64,000 nt of DNA from Prosopocoilus inquinatus (taxonomy: Eukaryota > Arthropoda > Insecta > Coleoptera > Lucanidae). The stretch covers positions 15,520,501-15,584,500 of the forward strand of contig CM069877.1 of the NCBI GenBank assembly GCA_036172665.1, given 5' to 3'. The notes below the pieces were generated by a model that had not been told where the DNA came from, made no database searches, and saw only the letters and a list, made by a program, of their open reading frames with translations. This document shows positions 45,345-57,840 of this stretch, in pieces. The translations under genes and the position numbers were made by a program. Within the stretch, counting starts at the first letter, position 1, and each line of letters starts with the position of its first letter.

Positions 45345-47635
45345 AGAGCTGAGAGGTGGACACTAGTTATGTAACGTGCGTCCATCGTCACTAATAGAAA
45401 ACTTTAGACAACTAAAATAACCTCAAGGCAAACTATGCGTGTATTTAGAATGTCCGGCGGTTCTAAATTACGTTGTAGCCACTTATTATACTAATACGTG
45501 ACATAAAGGACATCCTAGAATTGCTTCGTTTCATGGGTTCAGGACGTTCAACAGGTTTTAGGTCTCTAGCCGTCTCTGTTATTTTCTATTTAACACTTGC
45601 TTTCTATTCAGATTTAACACTATCATCTCTATAAAAAATTAGCGGAAGAATTGATTCTGAATTTTATTTTACGTCAGTGAAGCAAGTTCGAATTGCTTTG
45701 CTATTTGGTTTTTCTTTATTTAAGCTTATTTTCATTGCTCTTTTCGTTTTTTCCTTTCTAATCCATACGCCTCCCTGTATTCTTTTTTTTAAATCTTGCC
45801 TGCTCTTGATTATCGTTAAGTCAGCTTCAAGCTTTATTTAAGCTTAATTTCGTTGGTTTTTTCGTCGTTTCATTTCTAATTTATTCGCCTTCCTGCATTC
45901 TTTTTTTAACCTTGTCTCCTCTTGATTAACGTTAAGGCAGCTTCAAGCAGCTTTTGGGAATGTAAGAAACTAAATATCTTTACAAAAATGTATAGAATTT
46001 TTATAAATGAGGTGGAGGTGGAATTGTCCTGCCTCTTGTTACTGAATTGTTAGTTTTCGATAACCTACTGGACGTAGCAATTATTTGAGCGCCTTGTTTT
46101 TGTTTATTTTCTTGCAGTGTTTTAAAATTAATCCTAAATAATAATTTTAGAAATTTGGAGATTTTAGCGAAGACTAACGTGAATAATTAAATAGTTTTTA
46201 GGTGACGAGCAAATGTGAAAAACACATTAAAATCCAAATCGCAACTGAACCAAGGTAAAAAAGATGGAGATAAAGCAAATAAGAGGAGTGCTGCATGTAG
46301 TAATAGGCTAGGTGTGGATAGAAAATTGAGATGCTAAAATAATTAAAAAAAAATAAAGAAGATATCAAGAATATAAATTAAAAAGAAAGGTACTGAAAAA
46401 ATGGGGCAAAGAAAAGTCAATGCCAAAGGAAGCGGACTCAACTCAGATCAATCTATTTCGACCTAAACTATAAGAAAAAAACAAGAAACTTAATTAAAAC
46501 AAAACTTAGAAAAATTAAAACTTAATAAATCAAAACTCAAATGAATTAAGACCAACCCAACTCAGCTCATCCTAATTCTATCTAATCCGTCAATGAAAAA
46601 CTTAGAAACAAAAGAATAACACTAAAAAAGATTAATTCTAGTTGAAAGAAGAAAATACCAAACACAAAATAAAAAGAAAAGCTGAAGGAGATGTTAAAAA
46701 TGGGAAAAGTTGAAGAGAAAAAGAAAAAAAGAGAAATGAAAAATGAAAAAAAAAAAGAAATCAGAACATTCTCTGTTGGGGGGAGAGAGGGGGAACGGCA
46801 GGATCTATTTGGAAAAAAAATGATACTAAATGAAAAATAAAAACAAAAGATGGAGGATGGGTTAGAAAAGGAAAAATCAACAGGCCTCTAAACAATTTAG
46901 AGAAAACAGTGGTAGAAGTACATAGAAAGAAAAAGAATCAGAAATTTCTCTGTTGGGGGTGTGAGCGGGAAAGAAGTTGAAAAGGAAGGTACCACATACA
47001 AAATGAAAAGAAAGGAAATGGTGAAGATGTAAGAAAAGGAAAAAAAGAAAGAAACGGATTGAAGAAAAAATGACGAGAGAGAAACAGAAAATCAGAAGTT
47101 TCTCTGCTTGGGTCCCGGCGGGCAGAGGAAGCTCTGATTGACAGAAGACGTCAAATACAAAATAAAAAGAAATGAAAAAGTGAAGACGTGTAAACAGTTT
47201 GGAGAGAAAAGAATGGCAAAGGCACATAGAAATAAAAATTAAAAATGAATGAAGTCGGAATTCTTTTGAGAGTCTTTGGAAGAAGAAATACAAATATAAA
47301 ATTATGTCGTGGATAGAATCGAAAGGAAAAAAAATGGAAAAAAGAGAAAATAACTTCGCCAAAAATTAATAAATACATGCTGAGAGAAACAAAATTGAAA
47401 TGTATGAAGCAATGATGTTTAAAAACATAAAAATTAAAAAGTGGGAAGAGTTTATATATATATTGAGGAAGAAATGGAACAAAAAAATCAGAACCAATTC
47501 GAAAAATTATAGAGAAATACTTTGGGAAGGACGAAATAACAAGTAAACGAAGAGAAGAGACAAATTGCACTTTGATCACATTAAATGCAGAAATTTTTCT
47601 TTTTACTGTCCGTAGTGGTGTAAAGTGACGGTTAT
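45345..47635. repeat. Left arm of a giant inverted repeat
   Basis: It begins GAGAGCTGAGAGGTGGACAC and includes AGTTATGTAACGTGCGTCCA, TTAGAATGTCCGGCGGTTCT and AGGACATCCTAGAATTGCTT, all found reverse-complemented in 54930-56728. This arm is purine-rich on + from ~46200. It contains a tandem ~115-bp duplication (45719-45955) and an extra ~480 bp (45970-46445) absent from the other arm. Three copies of a CAGAAATTTCTCTGTTGGGG-type motif lie near 46765, 46940 and 47093. Phe-rich ORFs on the - strand are compositional. Confidence 0.75.
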
Positions 47636-48146
47636 TTAAAATAGTGACGTCATTTTGGTCATTTAAGTATAAATGGCGGTCATTCTGTAGTTATCATCAA
47701 CCGTTTAATTCTACAAGACAGACGCACATTAAGTGAAATACAAATACAAATTTTTATAAAACTACATTTAAAACAAAACAACAAAAGTAATACTCTTAGG
47801 TCCAGTTGCACCAAACTCTTAAGCTAAGCTTAAATTTAAGTACTGCTTATAATGTGATATGTGAGGTTACGTAACTCACATTCTAAACGGCGCTTTAAGT
47901 TAAGCTTGGTTTAAGTGTTTGGTGTAATTGGCCCTTAAGCCCGGTTTAGCTTTCAGTTTCGCTTTATTCCCCTGGTCACAATTATTGTAAGGACAAGGAA
48001 TAAAACGGACCTTAAATTGAAAAATTGCCCCGTAAATAGTTCCATAAATTGTTGCAGTTTACAGATAAGGCAAATAACATACAAGTATACCGACAACTGA
48101 AATTAAAAGCTTTTAGCAAAATAAAGTTAATTTTACATGTTTACAC
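47636..48146. mobile_element. Spacer with a palindromic MITE (47797-47937)
   Basis: TAGGTCCAGTTGCACCAAAC, then TCTTAAGCTAAGCTTAA, is mirrored by TTAAGTTAAGCTTGGTTTAA and TTTGGTGTAATTGGCCCTTA. It belongs to the class seen at 25163. The sequence before it (47640-47700: TAGTGACGTCATTTTGGTCA) recurs inverted near 54930-54990 and is part of the giant repeat. Confidence 0.6.
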
Positions 48147-48147
48147 A

Positions 48148-48221
48148 TGATCGGTCTAATTGATAAGAAGACCGGCCTTGTAATCGCAAGGTCGCGGGTC
48201 CGAACCGCGCCCGAGTTGATT
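48148..48221 (+). tRNA. tRNA-Thr-like pseudogene or head of a tRNA-derived SINE
   Basis: GATCGGTCTAATTGATAAGA resembles an A box. CCTTGTAATCGCAAGG forms an anticodon arm with TGT. GTCGCGGGTCCGAACCGCGC is a B-box T-arm. The acceptor stem does not pair well, and the sequence runs on into TCTCGGTGATGGTCGGTAAT with no clear 3' end. A decayed tRNA or a SINE fits better than a working gene. Confidence 0.4.
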
Positions 48222-48644
48222 CTCGGTGATGGTCGGTAATCACTTCAGGTACAGCTTGTGTGTTGCGAATACAATAAAAAGACATTACACACTCAAAATA
48301 CATTCCCACAGATTTAAAAAAATCTATACAAAAGTAGCTGTAAATATAAAGCGCCATAAAATGTGAAGAATTAACATTTATTAAAAAAAAAATGCAGAAA
48401 CTTCAAAATAAAAATAGCTATTTAGAAAATCGTATTATTTGAATTTTCCCTTCGACATTAGTATTTATATCTACATCTTTATCACTTATTTCAATATCAG
48501 TTTCCATTTGCTACATTTCGTCAATTCTTCACATTTCACAAGTAATTTCTTTTTTTGGTGAGGATAAGCATTAAAGGACCTTATATTTTTATTTTACGTG
48601 AAGGATTTTTTTTAACAGCAGTACAAGCGCACATGCCTCGTTTA
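48222..48644. other. AT-rich stretch, possible SINE body
   Basis: It follows the tRNA-like head. GTGTTGCGAATACAATAAAA may be the SINE tail. Nothing else is recognised. Confidence 0.3.
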
Positions 48645-49535
48645 TACAGTGTGCGTAAAAAATATTGCACCAAAAGGGATTATGTAGAAATGACATTTAG
48701 GTTTTACGTTTGGTGGGGTTAAATTATACATAAATGCACATATTTAGATATGAATTTCATTTGTTTTGTGCGACTCCCTCAGAGGGAGCCATCTTGATTT
48801 TTTTTAATGGCAACCTGGGTTTGGTTTGGTGTCATTTGCCAGGTAATTAATTTAGAAATACAGTACGGTATATCATAAGCTTGTTTGTTCTAAAATAACG
48901 CAGTTTATTAAAGAAATAAATTAACTTTGTAGAGAAAACATTTTTGGACCAAGAGCCAAGGAATAAATACAACTTAATTTAATTCAAAAGTAACACGTTT
49001 GACAGGTAACTGACAGACAGTATAAACACACTTGTTTCCACAGAAACCAAACCGTACTTTACATGTGACTTTACATGAGGAAAACAAACTTATGATAATA
49101 ATTTATTGTAGTATTTGCTATCAGTTTGAATTGGAAGGGATAAAGAGTATTAGAAATTGCTAAAATTGATAATAAATAACAGGTAACATTGAAATGTTAC
49201 TTTCGAATTAAATCTTGAGTAAGTTGTATTTATTTACAGCCCTTGGTCCAAAAATGTTCCCTCTACAAAGTTAATTTATTTCTTTAAATAATCTTCGTTA
49301 TTTCAGAATAAACAAGCTTGTGATATACCATACAGTATTTCTAAAACAATTACCTGCCGAATGCCACCAAACTAAACCCAGGTTACCATTTCAAAAAATT
49401 CAAAGTGGCTGCCTCTGACAAACATCAGTCGCACAAAACAAATGAAACTCATCTCAAAATATGGACATTTATTTATTTAACCCCACCAATAACCAATAAT
49501 CCCGATTGGTGCTATACTTTTAACGCACCCTGTAT
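48645..49535. mobile_element. ~0.9-kb foldback element
   Basis: The arms are GTGTGCGTAAAAAATATTGC..., AAATGAAACTCATCTC-like sequence and GGTGTCATTTGCCAGGTAAT, mirrored by ATTACCTGCCGAATGCCACC and GCACCCTGTAT. The arm words AAATACAGTACGGTATATCA and GATATACCATACAGTATTTC pair. One more arm copy is found at 54690-54890, so that piece also belongs to this family. Confidence 0.7.
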
Positions 49536-51444
49536 GTGTCTGTGTCATTTATTTAAATGACGATCATTTATTAAAATGATAGTCATGTATAGTTCACAGG
49601 ATCATTTTTAAAATGACCAATCATTGTGACGTGACCGTCACTTTTATTGTGACCACTGTCATGACTGGCGTCATTTAAGCCTCCACCGGAGTAAAATCAA
49701 ATTTCTGGTTGGATGTATATTTGGTTGCCTGTATATCTCTGCACACACAGGTCTTCGAAAGTAATGACCAGTGAGCGGCGGAATTGAGGTTTTTGATGAC
49801 GAATGCAGACGATTTGCATTGCCCGAGACCTTATAAGTTGTTAAATGAATGTGTATGTAATATAAAATAAATTTACTTACAAGATTCCACAAAAATAATT
49901 TTAATATAATGATTACGGTTTGAATAACCTTAAGTAAAACCTCAGGTCATCCGCTCCTTGGAATGACCGCTGTCAATCAAATCCGATTAGGGACAAAACA
50001 AAATTTACGTTGCAATTGTCATTTTATTCTCTCTCGTAGAAATGTAGAGATCTATTTATTATACTCCCATTGCATCAACCGGGTAAGCGAAGTTGTTTTA
50101 CGAAAGTTGAAAGGATATTGTTATATGTAGATATAAAAGTTGTAAATATTATTAATAGATCGCATAAGAGAACGTAATCTGCAGATGCTTGATTCATTGA
50201 AATTAAAAAATAAAAATAAAACGAACAAAATGCTATAATTTGAATTTATCGAATATTTTTCTGACCTTTTTTTACTTTTTACCTGGCTGCAACCAATTCG
50301 TTTAATAACTTTTATTTTATTTTTCTCAAGCGAAAAATTATAGTGGCAACAAAAATTACTTAATATTATAATTAATAATATCAAAAAATAAGGAACAGAT
50401 CAGTTATTTATTGCATTATCATTAAGCATTTTGTTTTTTTTAAGTAATGACGCAAATTTCGATGAATTTCAGCATAAATATTCGATTTATTTTAAAAGAT
50501 TCTTTATTGATTTATTCGCACATTGTTTTACACATTTCTCTATTTATTGTTGATTTATTGGTAATTTTACTATTTTATATCAATTTTCTGAAATTGCGAC
50601 TGCTACTGTAGTATGCAGTTTTCCTGCAAATTTCCTAGTAGTATGCGTTTTATCTACACATACCATGAGTTTTTTTTTAATCTGTAAACATACAATACAA
50701 ATATTCGTATATTATTGTATTATATCTTCTACTTAAATTTCAGTTCGGTCATTCTTTTCTTTGTAGCATTCCAAGGTAACAATAAATCACAATAATCTTT
50801 GCTTAATTTACATCTTGTGGTAAAACAAAGTAAAAATTACGCAAAAATTTTTACTTTGTTTATTACACAACAAATTTTACTTTGTTTCACTACAAGTAGT
50901 AAACAAAGAATAGATTTCTTGTGAACAAAAGTTAAAACTATTGCTTCTGGTATAGTATGTAGTCTACTTGCATGTTTTGTTTTCGTATTTCAGGAAACTT
51001 ATACACAAGAACAAATTAATGTTTTAATTACACCTCGTTGTAACAATATTCTTATTGCTTATTTTCCACAGAAAGATTCCAAAAGAAAACCCAGAAAACA
51101 ACAAACAAGTAGGTTCGGATTAGCAAGAAAATAATTGGTAATTCTCATAATTGACAAAACAAGCCTTTCTAATTCCTATCTTAAATATTTATTTATTCTT
51201 GATTTGTTTATTCCAATTCTTGTCTAAATTATAATTGGTCCAATAGTTTCAGAAAGGAGGGAGGACACAAAAAATCATATAAATATAGTGAGCAATAAAC
51301 CCGGCAACAGGATTAAATTCAACCAATCAAATACTCAGATTTACAGGTGTTGGGGAGGCGCTTATAATTTCAGAAATAACAGTATAAATTTTGAAACTTT
51401 TGAAAGTAGAGTTGATCGGATTTAGGACGAAGAAGCAATTTTAA

Positions 51445-51495
51445 TTATTCAGCTGACAGTTTCGGTTCTATTTAAAGCCTTCCTCAGAGCCTGCA
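51445..51495 (-). ncRNA. Hammerhead-like ribozyme, one-nucleotide core insertion
   Basis: On the - strand: GGCT pairs with AGCT (stem I, one G-U), core CTGAGGA (complement at 51481-51487), one extra A, stem II GGCTTT-AAAT-AGAACC (one mismatch), GAAAC, T, GTC. Stem III is only A-U and C-G closed by one base, so folding within one molecule is strained. The - strand orientation would act on antisense transcripts. Confidence 0.5.
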
Positions 51496-52639
51496 AGATG
51501 TTACAAATAAGTTCTAATTAAACATCACAAACATTTTTTAGAAAAAGTTTTACCTCAGATTAAAGTATGTAAAGCTACAACTCATAGTGGTTGGAGTTAA
51601 AATATTGAAACCGCAACTGGAAAAGAGAAAAAACAAAAGCTCATTCTAAGACTGGTAGCCAAAATGCTAATCTTTAAGGTTCTTTTAAAAAGGTTCAAAA
51701 CATAGCTGGACAATGTGAACCAACACCCGGATGACTAATAACAATTAACAATAAAATTTGTAATTTTTCATAATTTAAAACAAAGTTAAAATTTATTTTA
51801 ACTTTGTTATAAATTGTGAAAAAGTTAAAATTTAAATTTAAAGTTAGGATTCACGATTCACTATTTCAGGATTATCGCCGACCGAAATTACATTTTAAAT
51901 CATGCGGTTCGAGTTTACACCTGTCCGGCGAAACCCCTGCTGTTGGGACAATAAATCATCTACAAGAAGCAGTTTTAACAGTTCAATTTGTATTTTGTGT
52001 TGCCTACTTTATTTTTTTTCAAAGTCAGTTTTAACAAAATCTAAAACAATTTGGGAAAACTGAAACACTTTCCCAGCTTTATTCCAACACTGCCGATAAA
52101 ATGATATAAAGTTCAGAATGCTAGAGTTATTGGTTTGTTCTAAAATTCGATTTTTGTTGAGAAAGTTTTTAATTAATCATTTTTTCGTAATGAGATCAAC
52201 TTTCCCAATTACATTTAGCTACTCCTCATGCGTACAAGCTGAGATCTTTGCTTCAGAGTCAATAGGAAGACCGCTATTTGACATGGCTTTTACCATTGAT
52301 TTTCATTGATTTGGCCATCGCTCCGCTATACCCTTAAGAAACTTACATCACTAACTGTCCATGACTGTACGTACAGGGGGCAAGATACTTGATTCATTTT
52401 TCTGTTGTTGTAACCACGCCATACTCGCAGACGTTTCCTATTAAAGACAATTAAGATCCAGACTTACATTACATAATCGGAAATGGAATATAGTGCGCCC
52501 CTATGTCTTCTTTCGTAAATCCGGGTATGACAATAACCAGCGCGGAGTATTTTTTCATTATTTATATCGGCTGTAAGCACGCCGCGTGTTATTCCAATTC
52601 AAAAAGAAAGAAATAAAAAAAAGCTAAAACATCAACATT

Positions 52640-52870
52640 CTCTGAATCAGCCGCCTTTTGCACGAGTTGATCCCGTGTACCAGATTACTGAAAATACGGT
52701 TTTCAAAATCGCGGCAACCTTTGCACGTCCTGACCCGGACCTGCCTCAACTCGCCCGCGATTGTCCTGTGGACGACGTTTCTCAAGTCGTCCGTCTGGTC
52801 CTTTTCTCTCTGTCGTTTTTAATTAGAACAGGGGCGGCGGCGTTCCGTGAAATATGGTGGGCGGTTGTCT
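52640..52870. other. GC-rich unique island
   Basis: This block stands out from AT-rich surroundings: GACCCGGACCTGCCTCAACT, CGCCCGCGATTGTCCTGTGG, AGGGGCGGCGGCGTTCCGTG. One + frame is open for 65 codons (52675-52872) with no recognised similarity. It could be an enhancer, an unannotated exon or a domesticated repeat fragment. Confidence 0.3.
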
Positions 52871-54929
52871 GATTAAAAAAAATGAATGTTGCCAAACGAG
52901 GCGGGCATGAGCGAATGCATTACTCTGTTATCAAAATTGTGTCTAGTGTTTTTCCCCTATTTAAATGCGTTGTTTATGATTAAATTATATTGTCATTCTA
53001 TGTATGACAATGAATACTTTTTTTTATATATGTAGATGGTTCTATTTTGGAAACTTTAATTGTTTCATTCCTCTATATCGATTGAGTAAAAAATTAATGG
53101 GAATTATTTGCTTCTTGGTGCTTCGCGGGTTTGATTAGACCTTTCGTCAAAAGGTATTTCGTATTTCACAGGGTTCTACCTGTCCTATGTTTGTACCTTC
53201 CTTATCAACGATCTGCTTACTTTGCCGTTGAGACTGGCCTAAGCTTTAATAATTTTATCTCGCGAATTCAGTAAACGTGCAACTGTGCTGTAGTTTTTTT
53301 TTTACTCTTTAAGATAAGTGGTTAGTTAACAGCCAAAAAATTGTTGCCCGCTGCCATAAAACAACTATTATTAGGAATTATTAAAAAAAATGTCGAGTGT
53401 TAGCTCTGATAAGATATGGGAGCCTGGTATCGCCCTCGAAATCAAACAAACACCTTTTAGATACCAGATCACTTCCAGCGACAACTTTCCATTACATCAA
53501 CGGTCGTTCGCATTACATTACAATACATATTTTTTTTGCTCGGTATCATCATCTTATCGGTCTTGTGTATAGTTGAAATGAAACTGAAGGACGTACCAGT
53601 GCACCAGAGAGCACCGTGCACAGGCGTTTACACCAACAATCATTTAACGAACCCGCCAAAATGATGGGAAGATGAAGCAGCATATTTTATTAAATGATAC
53701 AACTTGTAAACCAATTTATAAATTTGCTTTACACTTTACATAGTAGCTCAAGATAGAGGAAGAAATACATATACAGGTATCCACCGAGTGCCGCGGTCTT
53801 CTCTACCGTCTAGAGTTAAGACAAGATAGAAAATAAATTCAAATGAGCTGAGGTGTAACTCAGTCAGCTCTATTTTCTAAAATTATTTTTGGCTCTACAC
53901 GGGATGTTCAGTAACTGAGAGCTGTACCAAAGTTATATTTTTTTAAATGGAACACCCAGTATATTTTTACATATTTCGAAAGTACGCATGGCGAATAGGT
54001 AATAACCAAAAATTTCGGAAGTTTTATTTAAGAGTTTTTAAGATATTAATGATAGTGTTTAAAAAATTGCTCTACTTTGAGTTCTTGTAGTTTGATTATT
54101 TATTTACATTTCATGGTGAATTTTTTGTAGGTAGACAATACAGTATCTCATCTACATAAATTTTACAACAGCTTCAATCTATTACTTATTATGTCTACAG
54201 TGTGTTGAGTTTTGAAAAAGTTAATTTTTCTGAAAATTTTCAAATGTATATATCTAAACACTGCCTTAACGAGCTTTCATAAACTGCCAAATGTTTTTGT
54301 CCAAACTGAACAAATCGCGAAACAGCAATTACTCATTTTTTTAATAACAATATTGACTTTTTTTTAGCTTTTTCGACCGGTCCTTCTGTTTTATTTTGTT
54401 GATAAATTAACAAATATTAGTTAATTTAATAAATATATTAGAAAATAACAAAATAATGTACAAATTAAGAATAATAAGTATTAAATTAGAGAATGACAGA
54501 AAACAATGAACAAATTAACCGTTGCCTCCCCCTACAATATGTTTACGTCAAAGGAACGTAAACAAATTAAAGAAACATAAAATCACTCAACTAGCCCTAC
54601 AACAATAAAAACAAAATTAATTTTTATTGCCACTGAATTTACAATCTGCATAAGACGTATTATTCCGTAACCCCCAAGCTTTAATATAACTCCCGCCAAA
54701 TTATTTATTTCTTTAATAATCTTCGTTATTTTAGAACAAACCAGGTTGTGATATACCGTACTGTATTTCTAAATCAATTACCTGCCAAATGACACCAAAC
54801 TAAACCCAGGTTGCCATTAAAAAAGAATTCAAGATGGCTGCCTCTGTCAAACACTAGTCGCACAAAACAAAGAAAACTCTTATCAAAATATGGACATGAA
54901 GAATCAAACGGTTGATGATGACTACAGAA

Positions 54930-56728
54930 TGAGCGTCATAAACTTAAATGACAAAAATGACGTTACGATTTTAAATATCCGTCATTTTACATCACTACGG
55001 ACAGTTAAAAGAGAAATTTCTTCATTTAATATGATAAAAGTGCAATTTGTCTCTTCTCTTCCTTTACTTGTTATTTCGACCTTCTCAAATTATTTCTCTA
55101 TAATTTTTTGATTTGGTCCTGATTTTTTTGTTTCATTTCTTCCTCAATATTTTCGAGGTCTTCCCGTTCCTTTTTTTCAAAGACCCTCTCCACTTTTTAA
55201 TTTTTATGTTTTTAAATGTCATTGCTTCATACATTACAAATTTTGTTTCTCGCAGCATGTCTTTACAATTTTTTTGCGAAATTATTTTCACTTTCTTCCA
55301 TTTTTTCCTCCTTTCGAATCCTATACACACGACATAATTTTCTGTTTGTATTTCTTCTTCCAAAGACTCTCAAAAGAATTTCGACTTCATTCATTTTTAA
55401 TTTATATTTCTATGTGCCTTTGCCATTCTTTTCTTTCCAAATTGTTTACACGTTTTCACTTTTTCATTTTTTTATTTTGTATTTGACGTCTTCTGTGAAT
55501 CAGAGCTTCCTCTGCCCGCCGGGCCCCAAGCAGTGAAACTTCTGATTTTCTGTTTCTCTCTCGTCATTTTTTCTCCAATTTGTTTCGTTTTTTTTTTCCT
55601 TTTCTTACATCTTGACCAATTCCTTTCTTTTCATTTTGTGTGTGGTATCTTCCTTTTCAACTTCTTCCCTGTCCCGTCCCCAACAGAGAAATTTTACTTT
55701 TACCACTGTTTTCTCCAAATTGTTTAGACGCAGTTGATTTTTCCTTTTCTAACCTGTCCTCCACCTTCTTTTCTTTTTATTTTTCATTTAGTATCATATT
55801 TTTCCAAATAGATCCGGTCCTTCCTCCTTCTTCCCCCCAACAGAGAATGTTCTGATTTCTTGTTTTTCCCTGTGTAACTACCATTTTTTCTTTTTCTGTT
55901 CAACTCTTCCCATTTTTAACATCTTCTTCATCTTCTCTTTGTATTTTGTGTTTGGTATCTTCTTCTTTCAACTAGAATTAATTTTTTTAGTGTTATTCTT
56001 TTGTTTCTAAGTTTTTCATTGACGGATTAGATAGAGTTAGGACGAGCTGAGTTGAATTGGTCTTAATTCCATTTGAGTTTCGATTTTTTAAGTTTTAATT
56101 TTTGTTTTAATTAAGTTTTTTCGTTTTTTTTCTTATAGTTTAGGTCAAAATAGATTGAGTAGTGTAGTTTCTTACATACCTAAAAGCAGCTTGAAGCTGC
56201 CTTAACGATAATCAAGAGGAGCCAAGGTTAAAAAAAGAATGCAGGAAGGCGAATAAATGAATGAAAGGACGAAAAAAGCAATGAAAATAAGCTTAAATAA
56301 AGAAAAACCAAATAAGAAAGGCAAGGAGAGCTCCACATAGAAAATATTTTACAATTTTTTTGGCAATTGGCTGACGTAAAATAAAATTCAAAATCAATTC
56401 TTCCGCTAATTTTTTATAGAGATGATAGTGTTAAATCCAAATAGAAAGCAAGCGACAGTCAGAAAATAATAAAATAGAAAATAACAGAGACGACTAGAGG
56501 CCTAAAACCTGCTGAACGTCCTAAACCCATGAAACGAAGCGAAGCAATTCTAGGATGTCCTTTATGTCACGTATTAGTATAATAAGTGGCTACAACGTAA
56601 TTTAGAACCGCCGGACATTCTAAATACACGCATAGTTTGCCTTGAGGTTATTTTAGTTGTCTAAAGTTTTCTATTAGTGACTATGGACGCACGTTACATA
56701 ACTAGTTTCTAGCTCTCAGCTCTCAAAC
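54930..56728. repeat. Right arm of the giant inverted repeat
   Basis: It mirrors 45345-47635 with ends TGGACGCACGTTACATAACT and TAGCTCTCAGCTCTC. Pyrimidine-rich on +. It lacks the ~480-bp insert and one of the two tandem 115-bp units of the left arm. The three CCCCAACAGAGAAATTTT-type motifs are present (55515, 55677, 55836). Phe-rich ORFs are compositional. Confidence 0.75.
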
Positions 56729-57840
56729 TTAATGTTAAACGCTTTTTACGCCGATTGTACTATTTTCTCCCGCCATCTTTCCTTGCTCCTAGGCATCGAA
56801 TTTTTATTAATTAGGAGGGGAAGCAGTGCAATGCGAGCGTTCTCGTTTCACAGAAATTATTGCGTGCTAGGCTAATATAATCGGTGCACTAAATTTTCGC
56901 ATTGTTCGCGGAGCCCGAATTCTTTTCCCTGGTAATTACTTTTATTATTTTTAGTTTTTATTCTAATGTAGTTGTAGTAAACAAGTTTAAAATAAGGAAA
57001 GTACAGAGGTTGATAGAAACTTTCTTTTCTTTTTAAAGGGTCTTTGCTTAAAAAAGATTGGGAATCCCTGATTTAAAAGCAAAGTTATTTTATTGGTTAG
57101 GTTGTACTGGGTTGTCCCGCTCTGCCCAAATTAAAATCTGGTAACTTTAGATTTGTTTGCTGCCTTCTCGTATAGTATTATTTCCGGATGAAAGAAGAAG
57201 CGAAATTCGCTGCGTCGCCTCCAAACGAGCGAAACCGAAAAACCCAAGTGTGAAGACGTCAGTCAGCAACAAGGTTAAGTTCACCTGCAAAGTCATCCTT
57301 ACGCAACAGTAACGGGTTTGATGGCCCGTAATTACACAAGAGAGTTGAACACGGAAAAATTGACGCGAATGGCGAATGCAAATAGCATTGTTATGTCACC
57401 TCCGCGGATGATGACACAATGGCTCGGAAATTTTTTTACAGCATGTTATTACAGTCGTCGTGGTCTTGGCAAGTGATGGGCGATGAGTGTTGACGCTCTT
57501 CGAATTGCAAAGAATTTGAGGAGGCAACCTTCTGGATAATTGGCGATAAAAACTAGTCTGACACTAGCACGTGTTATTGATGCTCGCCCAAAAAGGAGAA
57601 AAAAAATGTCGTTCCTAAAATAAGAAAGAAAATTGTTTAGTTGTTAAGTCACGTTGATGATCCTGTTTGACAATCGCTTGCTATTTTTCTTTGTAAATCA
57701 TTTCTTAATTGTAAGTAGAACTTGCAGTTCAAACTAAAATCCGATTTAGTCTTTTGATCTTGAATCTAATTTTCATCTTCATCAAGCTTTCTTTGAAATC
57801 CCATTTTGATAGATCTTGAATCATACCAAACATGCAGAGA
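56729..57840. other. Mixed-composition, non-repetitive stretch
   Basis: The block 57180-57600 (GAAGCGAAATTCGCTGCGTC, GCGAAACCGAAAAACCCAAG, TTTGATGGCCCGTAATTACA, CATGTTATTACAGTCGTCGT, GAGTGTTGACGCTCTTCG) is of higher complexity than the surroundings, with no long ORF. It is a candidate regulatory element ~6 kb upstream of the zinc-finger exon. Confidence 0.3.

Larger units (their letters stand above)
49536..54929. other. Central region of the giant inverted repeat, mostly non-repetitive
   Basis: Contents: CATTTTAAAATGACC-type palindromes near 49550-49680; an ACAAAGTAAAAATTACG / TTTTTACTTTGTTTA hairpin near 50823; a hammerhead-like motif at 51445-51495; a TTAAAATTTATTTTAACTTT hairpin near 51785; a GC-rich island at 52640-52870; a MITE end near 53940 (TGGAACACCCAGTATA); and a foldback-arm fragment at 54690-54890. 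Between these I see no genes. The 65-residue frame at 52675 is uninterrupted but resembles no protein I recognise. Confidence 0.4.

Noticed and set aside
46877..47579. Phe/Leu-rich - strand ORFs of 161 and 142 codons
   Set aside because: They lie in a purine-rich arm of the giant inverted repeat, their counterpart frames in the other arm are broken, and the composition alone explains the length.
55113..55855. Phe-rich + strand ORFs up to 106 codons
   Set aside because: They mirror the left arm of the inverted repeat; pyrimidine-rich sequence lacks stops in some frames.
45345..56728. Maverick/Polinton identity for the large inverted repeat
   Set aside because: No integrase, polymerase or capsid-like reading frames are visible in the spacer.
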